From a virus, in the IMG/VR virus record IMGVR_UViG_3300032235_000182, positions 1 through 27,289 of that record: DNA of 27,289 bases; one strand, written 5' to 3'. The position numbers and the translations under genes were made by a program. The notes below the pieces were generated by a model. The model made no database searches and was not told the origin of the DNA. It saw only the letters and a program-made list of their open reading frames with translations. Position 1 is the first letter of the stretch; the number at the start of each line of letters is the position of its first letter. Below are positions 15,696-23,144 of this stretch, piece after piece.

Positions 15696-16055
15696 ATGGT
15701 AGCACCTAACGTAGTTGGAGTTACATCCATATTAGGTAAAACAGATGTTCAATCAATAGGTCTTAGCGCTACAGCTATAACCACTTGTGCAACTGATAAA
15801 GTATATAAAATTAATTCACTAATAGTATCAAATATCGACGGAGTCAACACAGCAACAGTTACAGTAGACTTGTTTAGATCTAGTGTATCGTACGCAATTG
15901 CTAGTACTATAGCAGTTCCCGCCGATACAACTCTCGTTGTAATATCAAAAGATATGGGAATATATTTAGAAGAAGGTGACGCTATCAGATGTTTAGCTAG
16001 TGCAACAGGTGATTTACAAGCTCTATGCTCTTATGAAATCATTGATGATGCGTAA
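15696..16055 (+). CDS. Small virion-associated beta protein
   Basis: A 119-residue protein with an AGGAG site 10 bases upstream of the ATG. It is predicted all-beta: repeated Thr/Val strands (VYKINSLIVSNIDG, ATVTVDLFRSS) and an acidic end (MGIYLEEGDAIRCLAS). This strand plan, in particular KINSLIVSN and YLEEGDAIR, recalls small structural proteins common near fibre genes in aquatic phages. No membrane or signal sequence is present. It probably forms part of the adsorption apparatus together with the adjacent mini-collagen and glycine-rich adhesin. Confidence 0.5.
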   Translation: MVAPNVVGVTSILGKTDVQSIGLSATAITTCATDKVYKINSLIVSNIDGVNTATVTVDLFRSSVSYAIASTIAVPADTTLVVISKDMGIYLEEGDAIRCLASATGDLQALCSYEIIDDA

Positions 16056-16063
16056 GGTGTAAC

Positions 16064-18319
16064 ATGGGTTATAGAGATAATGGTGGGATAATTGGTAGTG
16101 CTTTAACCTATGTACGAGGCGATACCGCAGCAGATTACTATATAAATACAGGATCTACAGTAGCAGCTATTCAGTATGTTGGAGGTATCTCTGCTGGTAC
16201 TTTAGGTGCTACCACTGACTACACAGTAGGACTAACTGCTCTTGAGGGTGGAATTGCTTCTGCCCCACAATACGGGGATTTAATTATAGTTGCTGTAGAA
16301 CGTAGTGGTAGTGCTAATAAAGCTTATAACATCGCTGGCTTCACACAGATTGCTGATTTATACGCTAATGATATTCAGGATTCTAACTTTCATGTAGGCT
16401 ATCTTATTTGTCCGATCATACCGCCGACACTTGTTACTTTTACAGGTGGATCTGGTAATGGAAATGACGGCATGGCAGTAATTATACAAGTATTTAGAAA
16501 TGTTGATCAAACTACTCCACTAGATGTAACATCAACAACCTTTATTGCCGCCGACACGGCTATAGTAAATCCCGCAGCAATTACGCCTGTTACTTCTGGG
16601 GCAATTATAGTTGTTGCTGGTGGTGCATCTCATGATGCTACCGCTGGCGGAGCTTTTACTGCAAACTATCTTACAAACTTTCGTACAACTAATACCGTTG
16701 CTTTAGTGGAAACTAATGATGCTACGGTAGGAATGGGCTATGTTGCATGGACTAGCGGTGCTTACGACCCAGCAGCCTGGACATTTGATGGTACTGGAGG
16801 AACTCCACTAAACTGGTCTCATAGCGCAGTTACAATGGCTATCCGTCCTGGACCAACTATTACTGTTGTTGGTAAAAAAAATTCTGGTATATGGGGGCTT
16901 GAAGCTGTCGTCAATTCTATATTAACAGACGTACAAGGACAACAAGAATATATCTCAGCTTCTGGCGCATTTACTTTTACTGTACCAGCAGGTGTTACTC
17001 AAGTCAGTGCCGTATGTATTGGTGGCGGTGGAGGCGGTTCTGGTGGAGAAGTTGGAAGAAACCAAGGCATGGGCGGCGGCGGCGGTGGCGGCTTAGCTTA
17101 TGGAACATTTGCTGTCACACCAGGAGAGACTCTAAACATTACAGTAGGCGCAGGTGGTACCTCTAGTGCTGGTAACGCAGGCGGTAACGGCGGAGCTTCT
17201 ACTATTGTAAGAGGTGCAACTACCCTTCTTTCCGGCGGCGGCGGTGGTGGTGGACCTTTCCGTTCTACTGCTGGTGGCGGTGTAGGTACTAGCACTGGTA
17301 CTGCTCGCATCTCTGGTGGTCAGGGTGGTACTGGTGGTGGTGCTACTAGTAACGATGCTGGCGGTGGTGGCGGAGGTGCTGGTGGCTATTTAGGCAATGG
17401 CGGAGCTGGCGGTGGTAACGGTGCAGGAGCCAGTAGCAGTGGCGGTGGTGGTGGCGGCGGTCCATCTACTAATCGTGGTCAAGGATTTGGTGGTGGCGGT
17501 GTAGGAGTATTCGGTGCAGGAGCAAACGGCACTGGCGGCACTAATACAAATTTGCTAGTTACTGTTGCCACTATTACTCCTGTTGTATACAATGGGTTGT
17601 CCGGCACTAACATAAGCGGTACTGGTACTGGTGCTACATTTAACATCACAAAACTATCTACAACATACACTGCAACTATAGCCGGTGGAGGTACTGGCTA
17701 TGCAGTAGGCAACCAAATTAGAATACTGGGTACTGCCGTAGGCGGTGCTACTACTGCTAACGACGTAACATTAACTGTATCTACAGTTTCAGCCGGTGTT
17801 ATAACTGCAGTTACCGTAGCTGGTACTTCTGCTGGCGGGCCTATAGCAACAGTCACTAGACTAGGCGGTACTCTAACTAACTATACAGGTACAGTTATCA
17901 ATTCAAGCACGTCTGGTGTAGTCGTTACAAACACGTCAGGAGGTACTGCTCCTGATACAACTTGGTCTTTTTCTATTAGTGGTACAGCCGGTAGTGCTCC
18001 CACTATCACTATTAGTAACGGTGGTAACAACTTTGCTGTTAATGATACAATCTTTATACCTTATACTGCGCTAGGTCAACCAGAACCTACTGCTACTGGC
18101 GGTTCTGGTGGTGGTAACGGTACTAATAGTGCTGCAGGCTTATATGGCGGCGGTGGCGGTGCACAAGATGATGATACAAGCGCTGCAGGTCTTCCTGGTG
18201 GGCGTGGCGCAGTTCGCATAATTTGGGGTTCTAATTTTAGTTACCCGTCTAATGCGCCTGCCAATATTGTTTCAGAAACAAATTTACGTGGCATACGTCG
18301 ACTAACTTCGTTAGTTTAA
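16064..18319 (+). CDS. Glycine-rich receptor-binding adhesin with inserted module
   Basis: A 751-residue protein. Residues 1-290 form a beta domain that ends in HSAVTMAIRPGP. From about 300, SGAFTFTVPAGVTQVSAVCIGG leads into a domain with long glycine runs (about 320-492), the signature of glycine-rich phage tip domains, which fold into packed polyglycine helices in T4-like gp38 adhesins. The glycine domain is interrupted at about 493-677 by a different module (GTGYAVGNQIRILG, NDVTLTVSTVSAGVITAV) and then finishes with GLYGGGGG and GGRGAVRIIWG. The chaperone gene directly downstream supports a tip adhesin role. It would contact the host receptor. Confidence 0.7.
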   Translation: MGYRDNGGIIGSALTYVRGDTAADYYINTGSTVAAIQYVGGISAGTLGATTDYTVGLTALEGGIASAPQYGDLIIVAVERSGSANKAYNIAGFTQIADLYANDIQDSNFHVGYLICPIIPPTLVTFTGGSGNGNDGMAVIIQVFRNVDQTTPLDVTSTTFIAADTAIVNPAAITPVTSGAIIVVAGGASHDATAGGAFTANYLTNFRTTNTVALVETNDATVGMGYVAWTSGAYDPAAWTFDGTGGTPLNWSHSAVTMAIRPGPTITVVGKKNSGIWGLEAVVNSILTDVQGQQEYISASGAFTFTVPAGVTQVSAVCIGGGGGGSGGEVGRNQGMGGGGGGGLAYGTFAVTPGETLNITVGAGGTSSAGNAGGNGGASTIVRGATTLLSGGGGGGGPFRSTAGGGVGTSTGTARISGGQGGTGGGATSNDAGGGGGGAGGYLGNGGAGGGNGAGASSSGGGGGGGPSTNRGQGFGGGGVGVFGAGANGTGGTNTNLLVTVATITPVVYNGLSGTNISGTGTGATFNITKLSTTYTATIAGGGTGYAVGNQIRILGTAVGGATTANDVTLTVSTVSAGVITAVTVAGTSAGGPIATVTRLGGTLTNYTGTVINSSTSGVVVTNTSGGTAPDTTWSFSISGTAGSAPTITISNGGNNFAVNDTIFIPYTALGQPEPTATGGSGGGNGTNSAAGLYGGGGGAQDDDTSAAGLPGGRGAVRIIWGSNFSYPSNAPANIVSETNLRGIRRLTSLV

Positions 18320-18336
18320 TATTTAGGAGACTCATT

Positions 18337-18753
18337 TTGTTATACTCTCATAATGGTAATTACCCAACTACATTACCGAATAGAATACGGTTATCGAACG
18401 GTATGGTTAGAACTGATTCTAGCACGTTTACCGTTGACGAAATTGCTGATGCAGGATATGTAGCGGCTGATAACCCACCAGATATTACATATCCAGAAGT
18501 GTTAGATTGGGTTGATAATGCTTGGCTTGTTAGACAGCCTAACCAGTCTGAGCAAGACGCACTATGGATCACAATACGTGCAGAGTGTCTACGACTGCTC
18601 GCAGAAAGTGATTATAAAGTTTTAAAAGCTTATGAGGCAGGTACTCCAGTTCCTGCTGATTGGGTTAGCTTTAGACAAGAGCTAAGAGATATCTACAATA
18701 ATGTAGACAACTTAAACCCTTACTTTATTATCTGGCCTGACCAGCCTGCATAA
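18337..18753 (+). CDS. Tail fibre assembly chaperone
   Basis: A 138-residue protein with the layout of the phage tail assembly chaperone family: DWVDNAWLVRQ (57-67), RAECLRLLAESDY (81-93), W-x2-FRQELRDI (109-119) and WPDQP near the end (133-137). Members of this family help fold or attach fibres and usually follow a fibre gene, as here. I take the TTG at 18337 as start because AGGAG lies at 18325-18329 with 7 bases of spacing and no suitable ATG is nearby. It ends the fibre operon: the next 68 bases hold a promoter for the sugar-modifying genes. No terminator hairpin is evident after it. Confidence 0.7.
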   Translation: MLYSHNGNYPTTLPNRIRLSNGMVRTDSSTFTVDEIADAGYVAADNPPDITYPEVLDWVDNAWLVRQPNQSEQDALWITIRAECLRLLAESDYKVLKAYEAGTPVPADWVSFRQELRDIYNNVDNLNPYFIIWPDQPA

Positions 18754-18789
18754 ACGCTTTAAGAAAGTTATGGTAAAAGCTACTATCTG

Positions 18790-18798
18790 TGTTATAAT
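18790..18798 (+). promoter_or_regulatory. Extended -10 promoter of the glycosyltransferase genes
   Basis: TGT-TATAAT is a perfect extended -10 element (TGnTATAAT). No good -35 box lies 16-18 bases upstream; TTATGG at 18768 is 19 bases away and weak, which is typical of extended -10 promoters. The gene start at 18822 would give a leader of about 17 bases, with a weak GGAA ribosome binding site. Confidence 0.6.
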
Positions 18799-18808
18799 GC
18801 TATTATAA
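18792..18808. promoter_or_regulatory. 17-bp inverted repeat over the -10 box (possible operator)
   Basis: TTATAAT-GCT-ATTATAA is a perfect 7-bp inverted repeat with a 3-base centre. The -10 box lies in its left arm. The arrangement repeats that at 324-340, where the centre is AGC, the reverse complement of GCT. This may be an operator for a DNA-binding protein; AT-rich dyads do arise by chance. Confidence 0.4.
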
Positions 18809-18821
18809 TTATGGAACAAGT

Positions 18822-20810
18822 ATGAAAATAGCTATTATAGATTTATTAGGTTTAACCTATGATGGAAATACCCTTAATAACCGCGGACTCGGTGGCTCTG
18901 AGTCCGCGGTTATTCTTATGTCTAGCGAACTAGCAAAGCTAGGCTATGATGTAACTGTATATTGCTCATGTATTGATTCTGAGGCAAAACCCGGAATATA
19001 TGACGGTGTACGCTATATTGATCACTCACAGCTTGATGCTAGTGAACAGTATGATATAGCTATAGCATCACGCACAGTACAGCCATTTAGAGCCTCTAAC
19101 CCTTATGCAGCACTCGTAATGCGTGCACAGTATAGAGTGCTATGGATGCATGACACATTTACTGACGGTGATCAAGATTTAGAAGCTATGGTTGTAAGCG
19201 GGTTTATAAATCGTATCTTTACTCTTAGCGACTTTCACACAGTCTACGCTACAAATTGCGATCACGGAGCGCGGCGTAATTTTGAAATGCTTAAGCCGTA
19301 CATATTCCAAACTCGTAATGGAGCAGTTAAGCATATAGCTGATGTAGATGTTAGTGCTAAAGATCGTAATCTTTTTGTGTACAATGCTAGTGCAACCAAA
19401 GGACTCATACCATTAGTTCGTAACATTTGGCCACGAGTTAAAACTGCAATTCCTGACGCTAAGTTGATCTGTATAGGTGGGTACTATCGCTTTCGTGAAG
19501 GTGCTGAACCTGACGAACAAGAACGTACAGTGCGTGACTTAGTAAACGATAAGAACCTTGCAGCATTAGACGTGCAGTTTACTGGTGTTATTAAGCAGAG
19601 TGAGATTGCTCGCATTTTAGCTAATGCTAGCTTTATGCTATACCCTACAGCTTTTCCTGAAACATTTGGAATTAGCTCACTAGAGTCGCTACTATATCGT
19701 ACTCCTATTATCACTGCACGATTTGGGGCGTTAGAAGAAACAGCAATTGATAGCGCTTGTTATAAGCTGCCTTACTCTACAACTCCAAATTCACTATTTC
19801 CACGTATTGACGAACGTGCTCAAGCTATTGCTTTTGTAGAAGAGACACTACGTGCATACTATAATCCTTATCTGCTGCAACAAAAACAACATGCTTGTGC
19901 TGTAGTAGACGACATTCACTCTTGGGATACTGTCGCACTACAATGGCACCAACACTTCTACCGCCAGTTTAAGCTTCCGCTACCTGTAGATACTTATAGA
20001 GCTGTAACTCGTATTAACTCTAAAGTTGCTCGTATCTTTGGTAGACGCTTTAGTAATGAAGAGAGCACTAAAACGTATAGTAGCTATGGTCCAGAACGTC
20101 GTATAGTAGTAATCTCACCCTTTTATAATGCTGAATTGTACATTAAACGCTGTATAGATTCGGTAGCACAGCAAGATTATGACAACTATGTTCATTATCT
20201 AATCGATGACGTATCTACTGATCAGTCTTACCTTGCAGCACTTAATGCTATAGAAGCACTACCTCGATCTATAAAGCATCGTTTTAGACTAATGTCTAAC
20301 GAGACTAAACAGTACGCAATTGGTAATCAGTTCTATTGTTTTGGTAAAACACAGCCAGAAGATATAGTAATGTTGCTTGATGGCGATGATTGGTTAGTCT
20401 CTAATAACAGCATATTTAAGTTTTATAATGATATTTATGCTCAAGGCTATGATTTTACCTATGGATCTATGTGGAGTTTAGCAGATAACATTCCTCTAGT
20501 AGCTCAGCAATACCCTTCTAACATAGTTAAATCTAAAACTTACCGCTCTCATAAGTTCAATTGGGGCATTCCTTACACTCATTTGCGTACTACACTAGGA
20601 GTCCACACACATTCTCTAGAATCTGCGCAGTATAAGCGCAATGAAAAATGGTTTACAGCTGGTGCGGATAACCCACTTTTCTATGATTTAATTGAGCGCA
20701 GTAACAACCCACTCGCGGTACAAGAAATTGTATGCAATTATAACGACCTAAACCCTATAAATGATTACAAAGTTAATAGCTTTGATCAAAAACTTAACTC
20801 TAGGACCTAA
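18822..20810 (+). CDS. Bifunctional glycosyltransferase, GT4 plus GT2 domains
   Basis: A 662-residue fusion. The first part (about 1-385) is a GT-B fold GT4-type enzyme: the N-terminal glycine loop with GGSES (24-28), and the E-x7-E nucleotide-sugar motif at E280 and E288 within FPETFGISSLES. The second part (about 426-662) is a GT-A fold GT2 domain: VVISPFYNAELYIKRCIDS, then DDVSTD, then the metal-binding LLDGDDW (518-524). Each part would transfer a sugar from a nucleotide donor, so the protein could build a disaccharide. Substrate unknown. Its own promoter precedes it and a second sugar-modifying enzyme follows after 6 bases. Codons 19-31 form a perfect 15-bp hairpin. Confidence 0.8.
   Translation: MKIAIIDLLGLTYDGNTLNNRGLGGSESAVILMSSELAKLGYDVTVYCSCIDSEAKPGIYDGVRYIDHSQLDASEQYDIAIASRTVQPFRASNPYAALVMRAQYRVLWMHDTFTDGDQDLEAMVVSGFINRIFTLSDFHTVYATNCDHGARRNFEMLKPYIFQTRNGAVKHIADVDVSAKDRNLFVYNASATKGLIPLVRNIWPRVKTAIPDAKLICIGGYYRFREGAEPDEQERTVRDLVNDKNLAALDVQFTGVIKQSEIARILANASFMLYPTAFPETFGISSLESLLYRTPIITARFGALEETAIDSACYKLPYSTTPNSLFPRIDERAQAIAFVEETLRAYYNPYLLQQKQHACAVVDDIHSWDTVALQWHQHFYRQFKLPLPVDTYRAVTRINSKVARIFGRRFSNEESTKTYSSYGPERRIVVISPFYNAELYIKRCIDSVAQQDYDNYVHYLIDDVSTDQSYLAALNAIEALPRSIKHRFRLMSNETKQYAIGNQFYCFGKTQPEDIVMLLDGDDWLVSNNSIFKFYNDIYAQGYDFTYGSMWSLADNIPLVAQQYPSNIVKSKTYRSHKFNWGIPYTHLRTTLGVHTHSLESAQYKRNEKWFTAGADNPLFYDLIERSNNPLAVQEIVCNYNDLNPINDYKVNSFDQKLNSRT
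18876..18914. repeat. Perfect 15-bp inverted repeat with 9-base loop inside the GT4 coding sequence
   Basis: AATAACCGCGGACTC (18876-18890) pairs without mismatch with GAGTCCGCGGTTATT (18900-18914); loop 18891-18899. It begins 54 bases after the ATG at 18822 and covers the conserved GGSE motif. Equal base frequencies would give about 0.0003 such stems in this window. It needs codons (CGC, CTC, TCC, GCG) that look uncommon in the neighbouring genes. No T-run follows, so it is not a standard terminator. Confidence 0.95.
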
Positions 20811-20816
20811 AATATA

Positions 20817-22745
20817 ATGTTTTCAGTAGTAACTTTAACCATGTGGCGTTGCTTAGACGTATTTCAACGCGCACTAGATGGTTATATCGCACACCCATTA
20901 GTAGAAGAGATACTAATAGTCAATAACGATGTAGCAAAAACGCCTGATTGGCCGCAACTTAAGCATCCTAAGGTTCATATGCTTGATCAGTCGCATAATA
21001 TTAAGGTAAATCCTGGATGGAATTTAGGCGTAGCACTAGCTAAAAACGATAAACTGTGTATTGCTAACGATGATATTGAGTTTGACACACGTTTATTTGA
21101 TAAAATATATCATAGAGTTGTTCCAGAACTTGGAGCACACGGAATTATTACTGGAGAAGCTCATTTTAATCAACCGCCTACAACTGACGGCAGCATTAGT
21201 TTTATAAAATGGAGCCCTGGTGACATAATTCATTGCTTTGGTCAGCTTATGTTTGTGCACAGAGCTAACTGGATACCTATTAGAAGTGAATTGCAAATTT
21301 ATTTTGGTGATGATACGATTTTCCATTATCATTTATATAAGGGATTAGATAACTACCTAATATATAATATCAACTTCTACTCTCCGATGGCTGCTACTAC
21401 CAGTGACAAGACACTTACTGCGGGAGCACACGATAGAGAACTACCGTTCTACCAAGAATGGGCTACTAGATATCCAATAGACTATGCTCGCTTTACTAAA
21501 CCTAAGCGTATACTAATTGCTATTCCTACTAATCGCAATATTGAGGCTGAAACTTTTAAGTCTATATATGATTTAGATATTCCTGCTGGTTATACTGCTG
21601 ATTTTCAGTTCTTTTATGGCTATCAAGTAGATCAAGTACGTAATCTTATTGCAGAGTGGGGTAAACGCTATGACTATCTATTCTGTGTAGATAGTGATAT
21701 TGTGTTACCCGTAGACACACTAAGCAAGTTTATTAGTGCTGGTAAAGATGTTATAAGCGGTTTGTATATACAACGCAAGCCTGATCAACATATTTTAGAA
21801 ATATATAGAGATGTAGACGGTGGTGGTGTTGCTAATATTGATTATGAACTGCTACGCGATAAAGGTGTTGTTGAAGTAGCAGCTTGTGGCTTTGGGTGCT
21901 GCTTAATCAACTCTGAGGTACTACGTACCATGCCTTATCCGCACTTTGTATATAAGTCAGCACTAAACCACGCAAACACCTTTAGTGAAGATATATACTT
22001 CTGTATACAAGCTAGACGTTATGGTTTTAAAGTTTGGGCTGATACTAGTGTACAATGTGACCATATCGGTTCGACTCGTTTTGTTGTTCATAAAAAGAGC
22101 GTTCTTGAGCAAACCGCTGAAAAAGATATGCTCCCTGCAGAGCACGCACAGTATCTAAAAACAATGAAAGCTGCTCCTAAAGTTGTATATGATATTGGGG
22201 CCTGCGTACTGCACTGGACTAGAAAAGCTAAAGAAGCTTGGCCTGATGCATCTTACTATCTATTTGATGCTACAGAATCAGTTAAGCCTTTTCACATTCG
22301 TTCTGGTCTACCGTGGTATAATGGCGTGCTAACTGACAGCGATAATAAGATTGTAGAGTTTTATGAAAACCTAGATCATCCTGGTGGTAACTCTTACTAT
22401 CGTGAAAATTCTGGCGCATATAATGATAGCCATAAGCAATTGAAGACGGGCTATACGCTAGATACTATTGTAAAAAGCAATAACTGGCCGCTACCAGATT
22501 TAATAAAGATGGATGTACAAGGCGCAGAACTAGATATATTAAAAGGCGCCGCTACTTGTTTAAGCGCTTGCACAGATGTTATACTTGAAGCGCAGCATGT
22601 AGACTATAATACTGGTGCACCTAAGATACAAGACATTATATCGTATATGTCTACAATAGGATTTGAGTTAGTAAGTAACTTTACAAAAGGTAATGTAGAT
22701 AGTGATTACCATTTTAAGAAAGCTAACATAAATACTTGCGTTTAA
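20817..22745 (+). CDS. Three-domain protein: GT2-like, second GT-A-like and FkbM methyltransferase
   Basis: A 642-residue fusion. Residues 1-225 are GT2-like with GWNLG (67-71) and NDDIEFD (84-90) as the metal-binding acidic motif. Residues 230-450 begin KRILIAIPTNRN and hold a second GT-A-like domain with DSD at 292-294 and a cysteine pair in ACGFGCCL. Residues 455-640 form an FkbM-type S-adenosylmethionine-dependent methyltransferase: YDIGAC (458-463) in the SAM-binding loop and KMDVQGAELDILKG (564-577), the hallmark of that family. FkbM enzymes O-methylate sugars and polyketides, so this protein may add a sugar and cap it with a methyl group. It is co-transcribed with the GT4-GT2 gene. Target not known. 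Confidence 0.75.
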   Translation: MFSVVTLTMWRCLDVFQRALDGYIAHPLVEEILIVNNDVAKTPDWPQLKHPKVHMLDQSHNIKVNPGWNLGVALAKNDKLCIANDDIEFDTRLFDKIYHRVVPELGAHGIITGEAHFNQPPTTDGSISFIKWSPGDIIHCFGQLMFVHRANWIPIRSELQIYFGDDTIFHYHLYKGLDNYLIYNINFYSPMAATTSDKTLTAGAHDRELPFYQEWATRYPIDYARFTKPKRILIAIPTNRNIEAETFKSIYDLDIPAGYTADFQFFYGYQVDQVRNLIAEWGKRYDYLFCVDSDIVLPVDTLSKFISAGKDVISGLYIQRKPDQHILEIYRDVDGGGVANIDYELLRDKGVVEVAACGFGCCLINSEVLRTMPYPHFVYKSALNHANTFSEDIYFCIQARRYGFKVWADTSVQCDHIGSTRFVVHKKSVLEQTAEKDMLPAEHAQYLKTMKAAPKVVYDIGACVLHWTRKAKEAWPDASYYLFDATESVKPFHIRSGLPWYNGVLTDSDNKIVEFYENLDHPGGNSYYRENSGAYNDSHKQLKTGYTLDTIVKSNNWPLPDLIKMDVQGAELDILKGAATCLSACTDVILEAQHVDYNTGAPKIQDIISYMSTIGFELVSNFTKGNVDSDYHFKKANINTCV

Positions 22746-22749
22746 ATTT

Positions 22750-22778
22750 TTGGACTTTTTTACTGCATTTGTTATACT
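22750..22778 (+). promoter_or_regulatory. Sigma-70-like promoter of the packaging genes
   Basis: TTGGAC (22750-22755), a 17-base spacer and TATACT (22773-22778), preceded by TG at -15 (TGT-TATACT), make this the best promoter in the window. Transcription would start near 22785, giving a leader of about 57 bases before the ATG at 22842, with AGGTGA as ribosome binding site. Confidence 0.75.
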
Positions 22779-22810
22779 AATACAGATGCAGTAAATATCA
22801 TTTACTGTAT
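22759..22810. promoter_or_regulatory. Probable operator: three TTTACTGCAT-type half-sites around the -10 box
   Basis: TTTACTGCAT (22759-22768) and its exact reverse complement ATGCAGTAAA (22786-22795) flank the -10 box with a 17-base gap. A third, near-identical half-site TTTACTGTAT follows at 22801-22810 in direct orientation. The second and third sites could also pair as a CAGTAAA/TTTACTG hairpin in the leader RNA. The placement fits a repressor that blocks polymerase. Confidence 0.55.
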
Positions 22811-22841
22811 ACTTAGTTTTCGCGAAGACTATAGGTGAATT

Positions 22842-23144
22842 ATGGAAACAAGTAGAGAGCTAGATCAAATTAGATCTGAGCTTAATAGTCTTCATGAGCG
22901 TACTAACAATAACAGAACTGCGTTAGCCACTCTTGAAGGTGTAAATGAGCAAAGATTTGACCACATATTAGCCTGTTTAGAAACTATGAGAAAAGAAATG
23001 GAAGCACAGAATGCAGCAATTTCTTCACTACAGTCTCTAGCAACTGAGGGCAAGACCTCATTAAAAACCTTGCTTTGGGTTGGTGGTTTTATAGCCAGCT
23101 TAGTAGCCTTTTTTGTTATGATGTACGACACACTACCTAAATGA
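22842..23144 (+). CDS. Coiled-coil, single-pass membrane protein (possible holin)
   Basis: A 100-residue protein. Residues 1-70 are predicted coiled coil (heptad-like Leu/Ile spacing in LDQIRSELNSLHERTNN and LETMRKEMEAQNAAISSL). Residues 77-95 form one membrane helix (LLWVGGFIASLVAFFVMMY) with a short TLPK end. This layout matches XhlA-like and other small phage membrane proteins that accompany lysis, so a holin or holin accessory role is plausible, but no endolysin is visible nearby. Its stop codon overlaps the large terminase start by 4 bases (ATGA). It is the first gene behind the strong promoter at 22750. A membrane anchor for packaging is another possibility. Confidence 0.45.
   Translation: METSRELDQIRSELNSLHERTNNNRTALATLEGVNEQRFDHILACLETMRKEMEAQNAAISSLQSLATEGKTSLKTLLWVGGFIASLVAFFVMMYDTLPK

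Noticed and set aside
18754-18821. Rho-independent terminator after the chaperone gene
   Set aside because: The gap has no GC-rich stem followed by T-residues; the only strong dyad is the AT-rich one over the -10 box.
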